Source of the DNA: Rhizobiaceae bacterium
GTDB taxonomy: Bacteria > Pseudomonadota > Alphaproteobacteria > Rhizobiales > Rhizobiaceae
DNA: 64,000 bases
Assembly: GCA_017644005.1 (NCBI GenBank)
Contig: JAEPMJ010000002.1
Coordinates: 1 to 64,000, forward strand
Direction: 5' to 3'
Shown here: positions 12,286 to 22,201 of the stretch, piece after piece
How positions within the stretch are numbered: the first letter of the stretch is position 1
Layout: every line of letters begins with the position of its first letter
Made by a program: the position numbers and the translations under genes
Notes under the pieces: generated by a model
The model's database searches: none
Seen by the model: only the letters and a program-made list of their open reading frames with translations
Told to the model about the DNA's origin: nothing

Positions 12286-12786
12286 TCAATGCCCCGATGC
12301 CTGCTCGCTCTGTTCGGCAGCCAGCCTCTCAGCGGCCCTGGCGTCTGCGTCGGCGATTTCGGCCAGCAGGTAGCCGCAGGATTTCGCCTTCAGAAGTTGA
12401 GTTCGGCGGGCAGCCGCCTCCCACGAAAGCTGCGCCAGAAGTCCGTCCTGCGCTGCTTCGGCATTGCTCACCTCGCGCAGCGCGGGTGCATGCAAGGACC
12501 CGCACTTTTCATGCACCAGCACCGAAAGCGCATAGGAATGGGTGAAGGATGATTCCGCCATGATCTCACGTGGAACGGCGGCAACCTCCATACTGTCCGT
12601 CGCGCCCTGGGTCTCTGCCTTCAAGCCCGGCGCCTCGGCGCTTTCGGGTACGGCAAAGTGGAAAGTCCATGCCACATAGCCGCCTGCGCCGACAGCAAGC
12701 GGCACCGCCGCCGCCACCGCGAAGAAGAGCTTGGACCGCTTACGAGGAGCGGCCCCGGCATCTGGTTTTTTTGAGTTTGTGCCCAT
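12286..12786 (-). CDS. Hypothetical single-pass membrane protein
   Basis: 166 residues. A basic N-terminus (P-R-K-R-S-K) is followed by one membrane segment at about 19-41 (L-F-F-A-V-A-A-A-V-P-L-A-V-G-A-G-G-Y-V-A). The remainder is probably periplasmic and ends in an Ala/Glu-rich helix. Two Cys residues (in E-K-C-G-S and K-S-C-G-Y) could form a disulfide. I do not recognise a family. It lies about 100 bases upstream of the transglycosylase gene on the same strand. Confidence 0.65.
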   Translation of the reverse strand: MGTNSKKPDAGAAPRKRSKLFFAVAAAVPLAVGAGGYVAWTFHFAVPESAEAPGLKAETQGATDSMEVAAVPREIMAESSFTHSYALSVLVHEKCGSLHAPALREVSNAEAAQDGLLAQLSWEAAARRTQLLKAKSCGYLLAEIADADARAAERLAAEQSEQASGH

Positions 12787-12876
12787 GCCACGAGGTAGCC
12801 GGGCACAAATTAACAGCTGGTAATCGAATGCTCGAAGCTCGCGGCGATTCCACGAAATCGCGTTCTGAGACTGCCT

Positions 12877-13242
12877 TCAACCGACGCTGAGCACTCCCTT
12901 CATCGCCGGATGAAAGCGGCAGAAATAGTCGGGCGCCATTTCAGCCGAAACGGTGATGGACTTCGCCTCGCCTTTCCTGATCGTGCCGGTATCCCAGCTA
13001 CCGTCGGCGGCAGTAGCGGTATGGGGGGCAATGTCGGCATTCGTCCAGGTAACGGTGTCGCCCACCTTTGCATCGATCGCCGCCGGCACGAATTTGAACC
13101 GCTCGATCGTCACCGTGTGATGTGCCGCACCCTCCTTGCTGTGGTCGATCCCGTTATGGCCGTAGGCTCCCCGCCCCGACAGCGCGGCAGCAAATGCCGC
13201 CGCACCGCCCACGAGAACGGAACGTCTGCTCCGCCCGCTCAT
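12877..13242 (-). CDS. Cupredoxin (type 1 copper protein), exported
   Basis: 121 residues with an N-terminal export signal containing the pair R-R (S-G-R-S-R-R-S-V-L-V-G-G), compatible with Tat export. The cupredoxin core shows the copper ligands: His in A-P-H-T-A, and Cys, His and Met in Y-F-C-R-F-H-P-A-M-K-G. That is the blue-copper arrangement seen in amicyanin and pseudoazurin-like proteins. The predicted role is periplasmic electron transfer or copper binding. Its ATG overlaps the stop of the upstream DUF4142 gene by 4 bases, so the two form one operon. Confidence 0.88.
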   Translation of the reverse strand: MSGRSRRSVLVGGAAAFAAALSGRGAYGHNGIDHSKEGAAHHTVTIERFKFVPAAIDAKVGDTVTWTNADIAPHTATAADGSWDTGTIRKGEAKSITVSAEMAPDYFCRFHPAMKGVLSVG

Positions 13243-13772
13243 TGCGAGACCTTCTCCACCATCATTTCAGCGTGCCCCTGATGTGCCTTGAATATCTCGA
13301 GTCCGGCCTCGAACAGGGCCTTGACCTCGGCGTTTTCGATATTCGGGATGAAAGCATTCTCGACCAGATCGTTGACCGCCCTGTGATAGGCGAGCTCGTT
13401 TTCAGCATAGCGCTTGTCGAATTCAGCGCCGCGCAGGTCAGCCATCTCGTCGACCAGCTTGTCGGCGTTCTCAAGCAGTGTCCGGCTGAGGAAATTGTCC
13501 TGCGCCTGCGCGCCGAGCTTGTCGAGCAGCGCCAGCGCCTGCTCGTTCACGGCCGTATGGTCACGGATCATCGTTTTGGCGAACTCATGGATCGCAGGGT
13601 TGGTCGAAATCGCCAGCGCCAGATGCGCATAACGAATGTCGATATTGTCGGCGACATAAGCGACATGTGCGATTTCGAGATCGTTGAGATCCGCCGCGTC
13701 CTGTGCCGATGCCGGTGAAGCAACGAGAAATGCAGCAACGCCAGCTGCCAGGAAGGAAGATAGTGTCTTCAT
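13239..13772 (-). CDS. DUF4142 family protein, exported
   Basis: 177 residues. The start at 13772 was chosen because AAGGAA lies 8 bases upstream and a clean signal peptide follows (S-S-F-L-A-A-G-V-A-A-F-L-V-A-S-P-A-S-A). The mature part is helical, with A-H-V-A-Y-V-A-D-N and F-A-K-T-M-I-R-D-H-T-A-V-N-E-Q-A-L, the latter typical of DUF4142, a predicted ferritin-like four-helix fold. A C-terminal H-Q-G-H-A-E-M-M could bind metal. It is translationally coupled to the cupredoxin gene, which points to a shared copper or redox role; this is inference. Confidence 0.85.
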   Translation of the reverse strand: MKTLSSFLAAGVAAFLVASPASAQDAADLNDLEIAHVAYVADNIDIRYAHLALAISTNPAIHEFAKTMIRDHTAVNEQALALLDKLGAQAQDNFLSRTLLENADKLVDEMADLRGAEFDKRYAENELAYHRAVNDLVENAFIPNIENAEVKALFEAGLEIFKAHQGHAEMMVEKVSQ

Positions 13773-13940
13773 TGGATCGGTTCCTTTTCGGTTCGCCGAG
13801 GGCCGGTGCGGCGCTCGTTCGCACAACCAAAACGGAATCGTCTGGATGGATGAATAGCTCAAAGTTCACGAAACTTGATCGAACGTTCAGGATGGTAACC
13901 GTCTATGGACGACGGCTGATCGCGATGACATAACGCAGCC

Positions 13941-14897
13941 ATGGATCTGCTGAGCGACATTCTCTCCCATATGCGACTTGCTGGGACACTCTATTTCCGC
14001 ACCGCATTTACTTCGCCCTGGAGCATTCGTGTCCCGGCCTATGAAAATGTCGCGCGGTTTCACTATGCACACAAAGGCCGCTGCATGGTCCGCATCCGAA
14101 CCGACGAGCCGCCGGTTCTTTTGGAACAGGGCGACCTGCTCATCATCATGCGAGGCGCGGCACACACCATGTATTGCGACCCCAGGACCGAGAACCTTGC
14201 GGTTCAACTGGAGAGCGTGATTGAGGAATCGGGATTCAACGGCAAGGGCGCGCTCGTCTATGGCCCGACGGGCACCGACCACGCCACCCAGCTTGTTTGT
14301 GGGCATTTCGCGTTCGACCCGGATGCGCGCTCTCTGCTCATTGAGGCATTGCCTGACCACATCCATATCGCCAATTACGGTGAGGCGGCGGGCGCCTGGA
14401 TGGAACAGACGCTGAAGGTGATCGGGGCTGAGGCCGGCCGACAGAGGATGGGTAGCGATCTGATTGCTCTCAAACTGTCGGAGATAATCTTTGCACAGGC
14501 GCTGCGCACCTATCTCGCCACCGCCGGCTCAGACAGGCCGGTGCTTGCCGGTTTCGCCGACGCGCACATCGCCCGCGCCCTGACGGCAATTCACGAAAGA
14601 CCCGGCGACACATGGACAATCGAGCTGCTTGCGCGCGCGGCCGGCATGTCCCGCACTGCCTTTGCGATTCGTTTTGCCGAGTGCATGGGCATGACACCTA
14701 TTGGCTATCTGACGCATTGGCGTATGGAGGTCGCGCGTCAGATGCTGGCTGGATCGAATGAGCCGATCATCGAGATCGCCGAGCAGGTCGGCTACGGCTC
14801 CGAAGCCGCCTTCAGCCGAGCCTTCAGCAAACACCAGTCCAAGGCACCGGCTGCCTATCGCCGTTCCGCGAAAGCCGAAGCTGCTGGCGTGTGGTAG
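13941..14897 (+). CDS. AraC-family transcriptional regulator with N-terminal cupin
   Basis: 318 residues. The N-terminal ~180 residues form the cupin-type ligand domain found in AraC regulators (H-Y-A-H-K-G-R-C-M-V, then Q-G-D-L-L-I-I-M-R-G-A-A-H). Two helix-turn-helix units follow at the C-terminus: W-T-I-E-L-L-A-R-A-A-G-M-S-R-T-A-F and I-I-E-I-A-E-Q-V-G-Y-G-S-E-A-A-F-S-R-A-F. It is divergent from the DUF4142-cupredoxin operon across about 170 bases, so it may control that operon. Its inducer is unknown. Confidence 0.88.
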   Translation: MDLLSDILSHMRLAGTLYFRTAFTSPWSIRVPAYENVARFHYAHKGRCMVRIRTDEPPVLLEQGDLLIIMRGAAHTMYCDPRTENLAVQLESVIEESGFNGKGALVYGPTGTDHATQLVCGHFAFDPDARSLLIEALPDHIHIANYGEAAGAWMEQTLKVIGAEAGRQRMGSDLIALKLSEIIFAQALRTYLATAGSDRPVLAGFADAHIARALTAIHERPGDTWTIELLARAAGMSRTAFAIRFAECMGMTPIGYLTHWRMEVARQMLAGSNEPIIEIAEQVGYGSEAAFSRAFSKHQSKAPAAYRRSAKAEAAGVW

Positions 14898-14916
14898 CTG
14901 CCTCCAAGGTCATCGG

Positions 14917-15303
14917 TCAGAACGGACAGCTCAGATCGCCCTCGGGGCATTCGAGCATCCGATTGAAATCGGCGGTGCGCTGCTCGGTAAGATCGGCAAG
15001 GCAGCCAGCATGGATTGTGGCATAGATCGTCCCGCCTTCCACCCCGCGCGCTCGGAAGGTGCATTCGGCATCGCGAAACGCGATCCACGCGCGTTGCGTT
15101 GCAACGAGCTGCGCCGTGCCATCGGGATCCAGCCGCGACCTTACCTCGCCATAAATTTCGTTGAGCTGCGCATCGGCGGCCTCGTAGGCAAGGCCCGCAC
15201 AGTGGTTCATCTCGAACTGCGTCTGCGGATCCTCGCAATTCTGCGCTGAGGCGCTAATTGTGGATGCCGCGAGCAATATCGCGGCGATGATCTTCAGACG
15301 CAT
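14917..15303 (-). CDS. LprI-like (DUF1311) periplasmic protein
   Basis: 128 residues with a signal peptide and a strong AGGAGG site before the ATG at 15303. The mature part has the LprI/DUF1311 features: C-E-D-P-Q-T-Q-F-E-M-N-H-C near the start, Q-R-A-W-I-A-F-R-D-A-E-C in the middle, and further Cys residues near the end. In mycobacteria LprI inhibits lysozyme; in Gram-negative bacteria the role is not settled. It converges with the AraC gene, leaving 19 bases between stops. Confidence 0.85.
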   Translation of the reverse strand: MRLKIIAAILLAASTISASAQNCEDPQTQFEMNHCAGLAYEAADAQLNEIYGEVRSRLDPDGTAQLVATQRAWIAFRDAECTFRARGVEGGTIYATIHAGCLADLTEQRTADFNRMLECPEGDLSCPF

Positions 15304-15479
15304 GAATTCCTCCTGTTGTTAAAGGACATTGTTTCGGCGCTTAAGTCATATGTCCACCTCCAACAACGGTGGCGGAATCAATCCGCGAGGAACGCATAAA
15401 TCGGGTGGCAGGAGCGAATAGTTCGTGCTTTGTTCCATAACGCCGACATGTTATGATCAAATGCCCAAGGGTACGACAG

Positions 15480-16073
15480 ATGACCGAAATTGCGTTTTCT
15501 TCCGACATGGCTCCCGGCGCCTGTATATTCGGCACCGCGCTTGGCTTCTTCTCGATTGCCTGGAGTTCACGCGGTATCTGCCGCTGCATTTTGCCCGAAC
15601 CAACTCGGCAGGCAGCCGAACAATTGCTCGCCAATCGTGGTGGCCTCTACGCTGCGAATATTGTTGCTGAGACCGACCTCCCCGCCCCGATTGGTTCCGT
15701 CGTCGCCGTAATTCGCGCTTATGCCGAAGGCGATGAGCGTGGATTCGATGCCGTGCCGCTCGACCTTGACGGCATTGATCCGTTCCGGCGCGCCATCTAC
15801 GCTGCCGCACGCAAGCTCGGCCACGGTGAAGTTGTGACCTATGGCGAACTCGCCGCGCGCGCCGGCTTTCCAAACCACGCACGCGAGACCGGCACTGCAC
15901 TGGGACGCAACCCGATCCCGCTTATCGTACCATGTCACCGTATCGTGGCGGCAGGCGGCAAGCTCGGTGGATTTTCGGCCGAGCGCGGCACCGAAACGAA
16001 AAAGCGCTTGCTTGCCCATGAGCGTGCGGCGCCACCCGCCGCGAACCCTGCTCAGGCCGTTTTCGCGTTCTGA
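15480..16073 (+). CDS. ogt: Methylated-DNA--protein-cysteine methyltransferase
   Basis: 197 residues. The ATG at 15480 was chosen because AAGGG lies 9 bases upstream; an ATG at 15453 would only add nine residues. The enzyme moves the methyl group from O6-methylguanine in DNA to its own Cys and is then spent. The active-site sequence P-C-H-R-I-V is present, followed by G-G-K-L-G-G-F-S, and the DNA-binding helix precedes it (V-T-Y-G-E-L-A-A-R-A-G). The N-terminal half has the ribonuclease H-like lid. No Ada regulatory domain is fused to it. Confidence 0.93.
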   Translation: MTEIAFSSDMAPGACIFGTALGFFSIAWSSRGICRCILPEPTRQAAEQLLANRGGLYAANIVAETDLPAPIGSVVAVIRAYAEGDERGFDAVPLDLDGIDPFRRAIYAAARKLGHGEVVTYGELAARAGFPNHARETGTALGRNPIPLIVPCHRIVAAGGKLGGFSAERGTETKKRLLAHERAAPPAANPAQAVFAF

Positions 16074-16280
16074 AATAGACACTTACGATGAAACTTGCGC
16101 CGACCTTGCGCAAGCAAAGCCGACTCTTGCGCCAAGATTCGACCGAAGGCATACTAGCAATCGGGTGATTCGGGGGCGTAGCCCGCTGTAGCCGGGCAGT
16201 AATTCCAAAAAAGTCGCGGAGTATTGGCGCGTTCGCGCGCCGCGTGTTGCGTTCGACCAAAACGTCAACAGGGGGGCGGC

Positions 16281-16511
16281 GTGCACAACATACCGGAAGA
16301 CAACGCCAAACGCAGACTGATTGAGCCGGAGCAGCTTTCGGCGGTTGCGGACTATATGCTGTCGCGTGGATACGGGCTCGAGGACATTCCGGTACAGCTG
16401 GCCCGATATTACTACGTCGACCTGGATCTTCTGAACGATATTCTCTATCGCGCCGCCAAGCCCACCGCATTCCCGGCAGAAGCCGAAGAGGGTTTCCTGC
16501 AAGTGGCCTGA
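16281..16511 (+). CDS. Small hypothetical protein
   Basis: 76 residues from a GTG at 16281, which has GGGGGG immediately upstream; the frame could also be read from a TTG at 16224. The sequence is helical and acidic, with L-I-E-P-E-Q-L-S-A-V-A-D-Y-M-L-S-R-G-Y and A-R-Y-Y-Y-V-D-L-D-L-L-N-D-I-L. I recognise no family. A strong terminator follows 45 bases after the stop, which supports it as a separate transcribed unit. Confidence 0.6.
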   Translation: MHNIPEDNAKRRLIEPEQLSAVADYMLSRGYGLEDIPVQLARYYYVDLDLLNDILYRAAKPTAFPAEAEEGFLQVA

Positions 16512-16555
16512 GCGCCCGAACTGTGCCTCCCAACGGGTATTCTCCCGCAACTCAA

Positions 16556-16581
16556 GGCCCGGCCCAGCCGGGCCTCTTTTT
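16556..16581 (+). terminator. Intrinsic terminator
   Basis: Perfect 8-base stem GGCCCGGC/GCCGGGCC with a 3-base loop, followed by TCTTTTT. It ends the small forward gene at 16281-16511. Confidence 0.9.
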
Positions 16582-16662
16582 GTGTTGCGCGGCGCATTCC
16601 AGGAAGGACCGTCCAGGCAATCGGGTTCGTCGTGGATGCATCCCACCAACGGCGGGAACCTG

Positions 16663-17499
16663 TCAGCCGAAGAGCTGCACCACTTTGCTGCGGACGCCAA
16701 TATAGGTCGACAAAGGCACAGATGACGGTTTCAGGTACGCGCCGGCGGGCAATGAGGTCGCCAGCACCCGGCCGCAATAGAGGTCGGCACCGGCTTCGAA
16801 AGCTGACGCCACCTGGGAATTGGTGTTAAGCCCGCCCGCATGTACGCGCGCGCCGGTGGCGCGCAGGCTGCGAAACAACGGTTTGAGGAGCTTTCTGGCC
16901 TGACTGGAGGCAGCGACCTGATTGAACCAGCTCATGTCCAGCGAGACAATGTCCGGACAAATGGAACGAACCGCTTCGATTGCCGCCGGCGACCCGTTAA
17001 ACCGGCCAAGCGAAACCCCTGCTCCGAGCCGTCGGCACGCGGCGGCGTAACGCCCGATATCCGGTATATCGACGAACTCAGGCGACGGCAGTTCGCAGAT
17101 CAGTCCGGCGGGCTTGAAATCGTCGATCAGAGCCAATTCGCCCTCGGCGCCAAGCGCACTTGCCAACAGTCCGTTCTCGATCTCGTCGTGATTGCCCGCA
17201 GGGACGATCAGCGACAGACCGCTGACACCAGTATTGCCTCGATTGAGCGCCACAAGCGCCCGGCCGATCCCCGCCGCCTTGCCGATCTCGCGAACATCGT
17301 TCTGAAAGTCTGCGGCGTTGCTGCAACCTTGAACCAGCTGAATGCGGGCCTCTCCCACCAGAGCAGCCATGCGCAGCTCGGCACCGTCGATCTCATATAC
17401 CGGCCTGAAATAAGCTTTGACCAAAAGCGTACCGAGCCGCGCCGTGTAGATGCCAAGCGCATCGACTTCTATAAGAGGTGATATCCGTTCCACCGACAT
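16663..17499 (-). CDS. Degenerate EAL-domain protein
   Basis: 278 residues from the ATG at 17499, only 4 bases after the stop of the upstream EAL gene. The overall EAL fold can be traced, but key c-di-GMP phosphodiesterase residues are missing. The E-x-L-x-R signature is replaced by V-G-E-A-R near residue 50, and the usual E-G-V-E loop by A-G-G-L-N. The D-D pair survives in A-L-I-D-D-F. It is therefore probably not an active phosphodiesterase and may bind c-di-GMP or act as a regulatory partner of the neighbouring protein; this is inference. The long frame upstream of 17499 overlaps the other gene and is not part of this one. Confidence 0.78.
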   Translation of the reverse strand: MSVERISPLIEVDALGIYTARLGTLLVKAYFRPVYEIDGAELRMAALVGEARIQLVQGCSNAADFQNDVREIGKAAGIGRALVALNRGNTGVSGLSLIVPAGNHDEIENGLLASALGAEGELALIDDFKPAGLICELPSPEFVDIPDIGRYAAACRRLGAGVSLGRFNGSPAAIEAVRSICPDIVSLDMSWFNQVAASSQARKLLKPLFRSLRATGARVHAGGLNTNSQVASAFEAGADLYCGRVLATSLPAGAYLKPSSVPLSTYIGVRSKVVQLFG

Positions 17500-17503
17500 C
17501 AGC

Positions 17504-18436
17504 TCAGAGCGAACGGTTCGGACGCTGCCCGAAGGCGCGTCTGGGTGCCGCCCGACGCACCGGTTCAACTTCCGGTTCTGCCACCGCCTTGTTGCGCGCG
17601 ATCGGCTCTCCCGTGCTTTCGTTGCGCTCCGGGCGCAACGGCGAATTGTCTGAAAACTTCCCAAAGCTGGTGGGAACGACCTCCGGTCGAGCAAGAACAA
17701 AACCCTGCACCATCGACGCACCGCATTTTTCGGCAAGGTCGAGTTGCCAGGTTTCCTCGATACCCTCGAAGAGCGTGTTGATGCCACGCCCTTCAAACTC
17801 CTTCACCATCGCCTGCAACAGTGCAAATCCCGGACCCGACTGCATCAGATGGGTGATGAAATGCGAGTCAAACTTCACCACCTCCGGCTGCAGTTCATTG
17901 ATGCGCTTGATGCCGGATTCCTCAGCACCGTAATCGTCGACCGCGATTGCGAAGCCATGTTCGCGCAGCGCCTGAACGAACATATGCAGGCCGGCATCCG
18001 ACGACGTCTTCTGCTCGGTGATTTCGCACACGATACGCTCCGGCTCGATGTCCGCCTCATGCAGCACGAGCCTCATGTCGCGCAGCGCATTTGCGGCGAG
18101 TTGCCGGTCGACATAGACTGAAGGGTCGAAGTTCACGAACAGCCGTGCGCGCTTGTCGAGAAATGCGCCGCCATTGAGCAGGTGCAGTGTACGCGACAGC
18201 GTCTCAACGTGAAGCCGGTCCTGTGCCGGAACGGTATTGAAGAACTTGCCGGGCGGCATCGGTTCGTCATCCCGAAAAGGCCTGAGCAAGCCTTCAAAGG
18301 CAGCGATCTCGAGCTTGCCGTTCTTGAAGGCGAAGATCGGCTGAAACGCCGATTTGAGCGCAAACACCCCCCACACGCCGACTGACGTGCCGTCGTTCTG
18401 CCGCATAATGTGCGCTAGTCCAACGCTGCGGGCCAC
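17504..18436 (-). CDS. EAL-domain c-di-GMP phosphodiesterase
   Basis: 310 residues from a GTG at 18436 with GGAG 8 bases upstream. The catalytic set looks complete: E48 in E-G-L-L-R, N102 in V-N-F-D, E138 in C-E-I-T-E, D167/D168 in V-D-D-Y-G, K188 in V-K-F-D, E224 in F-E-G-I-E-E and Q244 in Q-G-F. It should hydrolyse cyclic di-GMP to pGpG and favour a motile state. No membrane segment or sensor domain is visible; the C-terminal ~55 residues are Arg/Pro-rich and probably disordered. It forms a two-gene operon with the degenerate EAL gene. Confidence 0.88.
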   Translation of the reverse strand: MARSVGLAHIMRQNDGTSVGVWGVFALKSAFQPIFAFKNGKLEIAAFEGLLRPFRDDEPMPPGKFFNTVPAQDRLHVETLSRTLHLLNGGAFLDKRARLFVNFDPSVYVDRQLAANALRDMRLVLHEADIEPERIVCEITEQKTSSDAGLHMFVQALREHGFAIAVDDYGAEESGIKRINELQPEVVKFDSHFITHLMQSGPGFALLQAMVKEFEGRGINTLFEGIEETWQLDLAEKCGASMVQGFVLARPEVVPTSFGKFSDNSPLRPERNESTGEPIARNKAVAEPEVEPVRRAAPRRAFGQRPNRSL

Positions 18437-18542
18437 GTTCGTGTCTCCACTTCCAAGTCTCGATTGTGGCTGCGAACGATTGACCTGCCGTTAACGGATG
18501 GCTCTAAAGCACGGGTGTTCTGGCGCTTTTACTTGCGGTTGA

Positions 18543-19808
<1,266 letters not shown>

Positions 19809-19975
19809 ACCAAGGCAGGCGACGCCCGCCGCCGCCTGCCGGCTCTTGCCGAAATCCGAAACCCGTGTGACGATGCCGCTCATGGCCTTCGAGCGGCCGC
19901 AAGAGCCGTCGCGGCCATGCGACGGCCGGAGGCCGGCCGCCGCTCATCGCGAAACGCATGAGGGAGAGGCCAGTC

Positions 19976-22024
19976 ATGGGAAAACGCGCAGGAGAAAGAC
20001 GCACGGGACCGAAGTGCGTGGCCATTGTCGGTCCCTTCGCAAGCGGCAAAACCACACTTCTCGAGGCGGTTCTGGCGCGCACAGGCGCGATCCCCAAACA
20101 AAATTCGGTCGCATCAGGCCAGACCGTGGGTGATGCTTCGGCCGAAGCCCGCAGCCATGCCATGAGCGTGGAGGCTACCGTCGCAACGACCGAATTCATG
20201 GGCGAGACGATGACCTTCATCGATTGCCCGGGATCCGTCGAGTTCGCGTTCGAGGCCGAACCGGTACTCGCGGCAGCCGATGTCGCAGTTGTGGTGGCAG
20301 AAGCGGACGAAAAGAAGGTGCCGGCACTTCAGCTCGTACTGCGACAGCTCGACGAGATGAGCGTGCCCTGCATGCTCTATCTCAACAAGATCGACAAGAG
20401 CGAGGCAAGCATTCGCGACACGTTGAAACTGCTGCAGCCCGCAAGCGCCAAGCCACTGCTGCTGCGCCAGATCGCGCTGCGAAAGGACGGCATTATCATT
20501 GGTTCGATCGATCTGGCGCTGGAGCGCGCCTACATCTATCGCGAGCACGCCGAGAGCGAGATCCAGCCAATTCCCGACGACGACAAGGCACGCGAGATTG
20601 AGGCCCGTTTCTCGATGCTCGAAAAGCTCGCCGACCATGACGATGAGTTGATGGAGCAGTTGCTTGAGGATATCGAGCCGCCGCGCGATGCCGTATTCGA
20701 CGACCTTGCCGCGGACCTTCGCGACGGTACAGTTGTGCCGGTGCTCATCGGCTCAGCCGAAAAAGGCAACGGCGTGCTGCGGCTTCTGAAGGCGCTGCGC
20801 CACGACGCGCCTGACGTTGCAGCGACGCGCGGGCGGCTCGGCGCAACCGGCGGTAGCGCAACCGCCCAGATCATCAAGTCGTTCCACACACCGCACGGCG
20901 GCAAACTCTCCATTGCCCGCATTCTGTCGGGTACGATCGCCGACGGCACCGAACTGACGTCCTCATCCGGCAACACGGTCAAGGTGTCGGGCATTTACCG
21001 CATGCTCGGTAAGGATCAGAGCAAGCTGTCCTCGGCCACCGAAGGGGAAACCGTGGCTCTCGGCAAGCTCGACGATGCCGAAACCGGCGAAGCGCTTTTT
21101 GCCGACAAGAATGCCAACGCCGCATTTGCCGAGATCAGTGCGCCGGGGCCGGTATTCGCAATTGCGCTTCGGCCGCGCGAACGCAAGGACGAGGTCAAGC
21201 TGTCTTCAGCCCTGCAAAAACTCAAGCAGGAGGACCCTTCGCTCACCGTCGAGCACAATCAGGAAAGCGGTGAGACGATATTGTCCGGCCACGGTGAGAT
21301 GCATCTGCGCGTTGCGGTCGAGAGGCTGGAAGGCAAGTACCAGATCCCGGTGCAATCCTACCCGCCTTCGATCCCCTATCGCGAGACGATCCGCAAGGGC
21401 ACGACACAGCGCGGCCGGCACAAAAAACAATCCGGCGGCCATGGCCAGTTTGGCGATGTGGTGATCGACATCAAGCCGTTGCCTCGAGGCGCAGGTTTCG
21501 AGTTTACCGATACGATTACCGGCGGCGTCGTACCCAAGCAGTACATCCCCTCGGTTGAGACCGGCATCCGTGATTACCTGAAAACCGGGCCGCTCGGTTT
21601 CCCTGTGGTGGATGTCGCCGTCAATCTGTCGGACGGCTCATATCATTCGGTCGATTCTTCCGACATGGCCTTCCAGCAGGCGGCCAAACTTGCGATGCGC
21701 GAAGGCATGGCGGCCTGTTCGCCGGTTCTGCTTGAGCCCATTTACAAGCTCGAAATCTTTACGACTTCGGATGCAACAGCTCGGGTGACGGCGCTGGTAC
21801 CCCAGCATCGTGGCCAGATTCTCGGCTTCGACGCTCGCCAGGGGTGGGACGGTTGGGACGTTGTGGAAGCGCTGATGCCGCAGGCTGAGATGAGTAACCT
21901 CATTATCGAACTGCGGTCTGCGACGGCCGGTGTTGCGTCCTACAGGGCAGAATTCGACCATATGGCAGAACTGACCGGACGCGCCGCAGACATGGTGCTC
22001 GACGCACAGGGCAAGGCCGCCTGA
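19976..22024 (+). CDS. EF-G-like translation GTPase (second, non-canonical elongation factor G)
   Basis: 682 residues from the ATG at 19976, with AGGGAGAG upstream. The GTPase motifs are present: G-P-F-A-S-G-K-T-T (P-loop), D-C-P-G (G3) and N-K-I-D (G4). Domains II to V of EF-G follow, with G-G-H-G-Q-F-G-D-V near the domain IV start. The sequence departs from canonical FusA, which normally sits with rpsL, rpsG and tuf, and belongs to the EF-G-like group found as an extra gene in many alphaproteobacteria. Its role in translation or recycling is not settled. Start at 19958 is possible but has no better ribosome binding site. Confidence 0.88.
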   Translation: MGKRAGERRTGPKCVAIVGPFASGKTTLLEAVLARTGAIPKQNSVASGQTVGDASAEARSHAMSVEATVATTEFMGETMTFIDCPGSVEFAFEAEPVLAAADVAVVVAEADEKKVPALQLVLRQLDEMSVPCMLYLNKIDKSEASIRDTLKLLQPASAKPLLLRQIALRKDGIIIGSIDLALERAYIYREHAESEIQPIPDDDKAREIEARFSMLEKLADHDDELMEQLLEDIEPPRDAVFDDLAADLRDGTVVPVLIGSAEKGNGVLRLLKALRHDAPDVAATRGRLGATGGSATAQIIKSFHTPHGGKLSIARILSGTIADGTELTSSSGNTVKVSGIYRMLGKDQSKLSSATEGETVALGKLDDAETGEALFADKNANAAFAEISAPGPVFAIALRPRERKDEVKLSSALQKLKQEDPSLTVEHNQESGETILSGHGEMHLRVAVERLEGKYQIPVQSYPPSIPYRETIRKGTTQRGRHKKQSGGHGQFGDVVIDIKPLPRGAGFEFTDTITGGVVPKQYIPSVETGIRDYLKTGPLGFPVVDVAVNLSDGSYHSVDSSDMAFQQAAKLAMREGMAACSPVLLEPIYKLEIFTTSDATARVTALVPQHRGQILGFDARQGWDGWDVVEALMPQAEMSNLIIELRSATAGVASYRAEFDHMAELTGRAADMVLDAQGKAA

Positions 22025-22081
22025 CGGAAAGGCGTCGCCCCGCAGGTGTCGGTCGCGATCGCAATACGAATTTCGTTGGAC

Positions 22082-22113
22082 AAAAAAAAGCGCCGGATCA
22101 AAAAGATCCGGCG
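22082..22113 (-). terminator. Intrinsic terminator of the small RNA
   Basis: Perfect 9-base stem (22091-22099 with 22105-22113), 5-base loop, and eight A on the plus strand at 22082-22089, which is a run of eight U in a minus-strand transcript. Confidence 0.9.
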
Positions 22114-22195
22114 AGTCGTTGGAGTGCCGTTAGGCAAAACCTCCAGAGGGGAACACTCAACGAATGCCAATGGGAGGAGGAATGCATTCGCGAGT
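22082..22195 (-). ncRNA. Candidate small RNA with a CCUCCUCCC loop (cuckoo/alpha-r14 type)
   Basis: On the minus strand a promoter-like pair (22202-22230) leads to a start near 22195. The first hairpin has arms CGAATGC/GCATTCG (22161-22167 and 22184-22190) with CCTCCTCCC (anti-Shine-Dalgarno) exposed in its loop. The second has GAGTG/CACTC arms (22122-22126 and 22154-22158). A perfect 9-base terminator stem GCCGGATC-type with a T-run of eight ends it at 22082. The predicted length of about 114 bases, and the loop motif, match what I recall of the alpha-r14 or cuckoo RNA family of Rhizobiales and Rhodobacterales, which bind ribosome sites of many mRNAs. I did not run a covariance search. Confidence 0.7.
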
Positions 22196-22201
22196 GATTG
22201 A

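Noticed and set aside
16663..17796. A 377-residue version of the second EAL protein starting at 17796
   Set aside because: The extra N-terminus lies entirely inside the upstream EAL gene in another frame; the ATG at 17499 gives the domain start.
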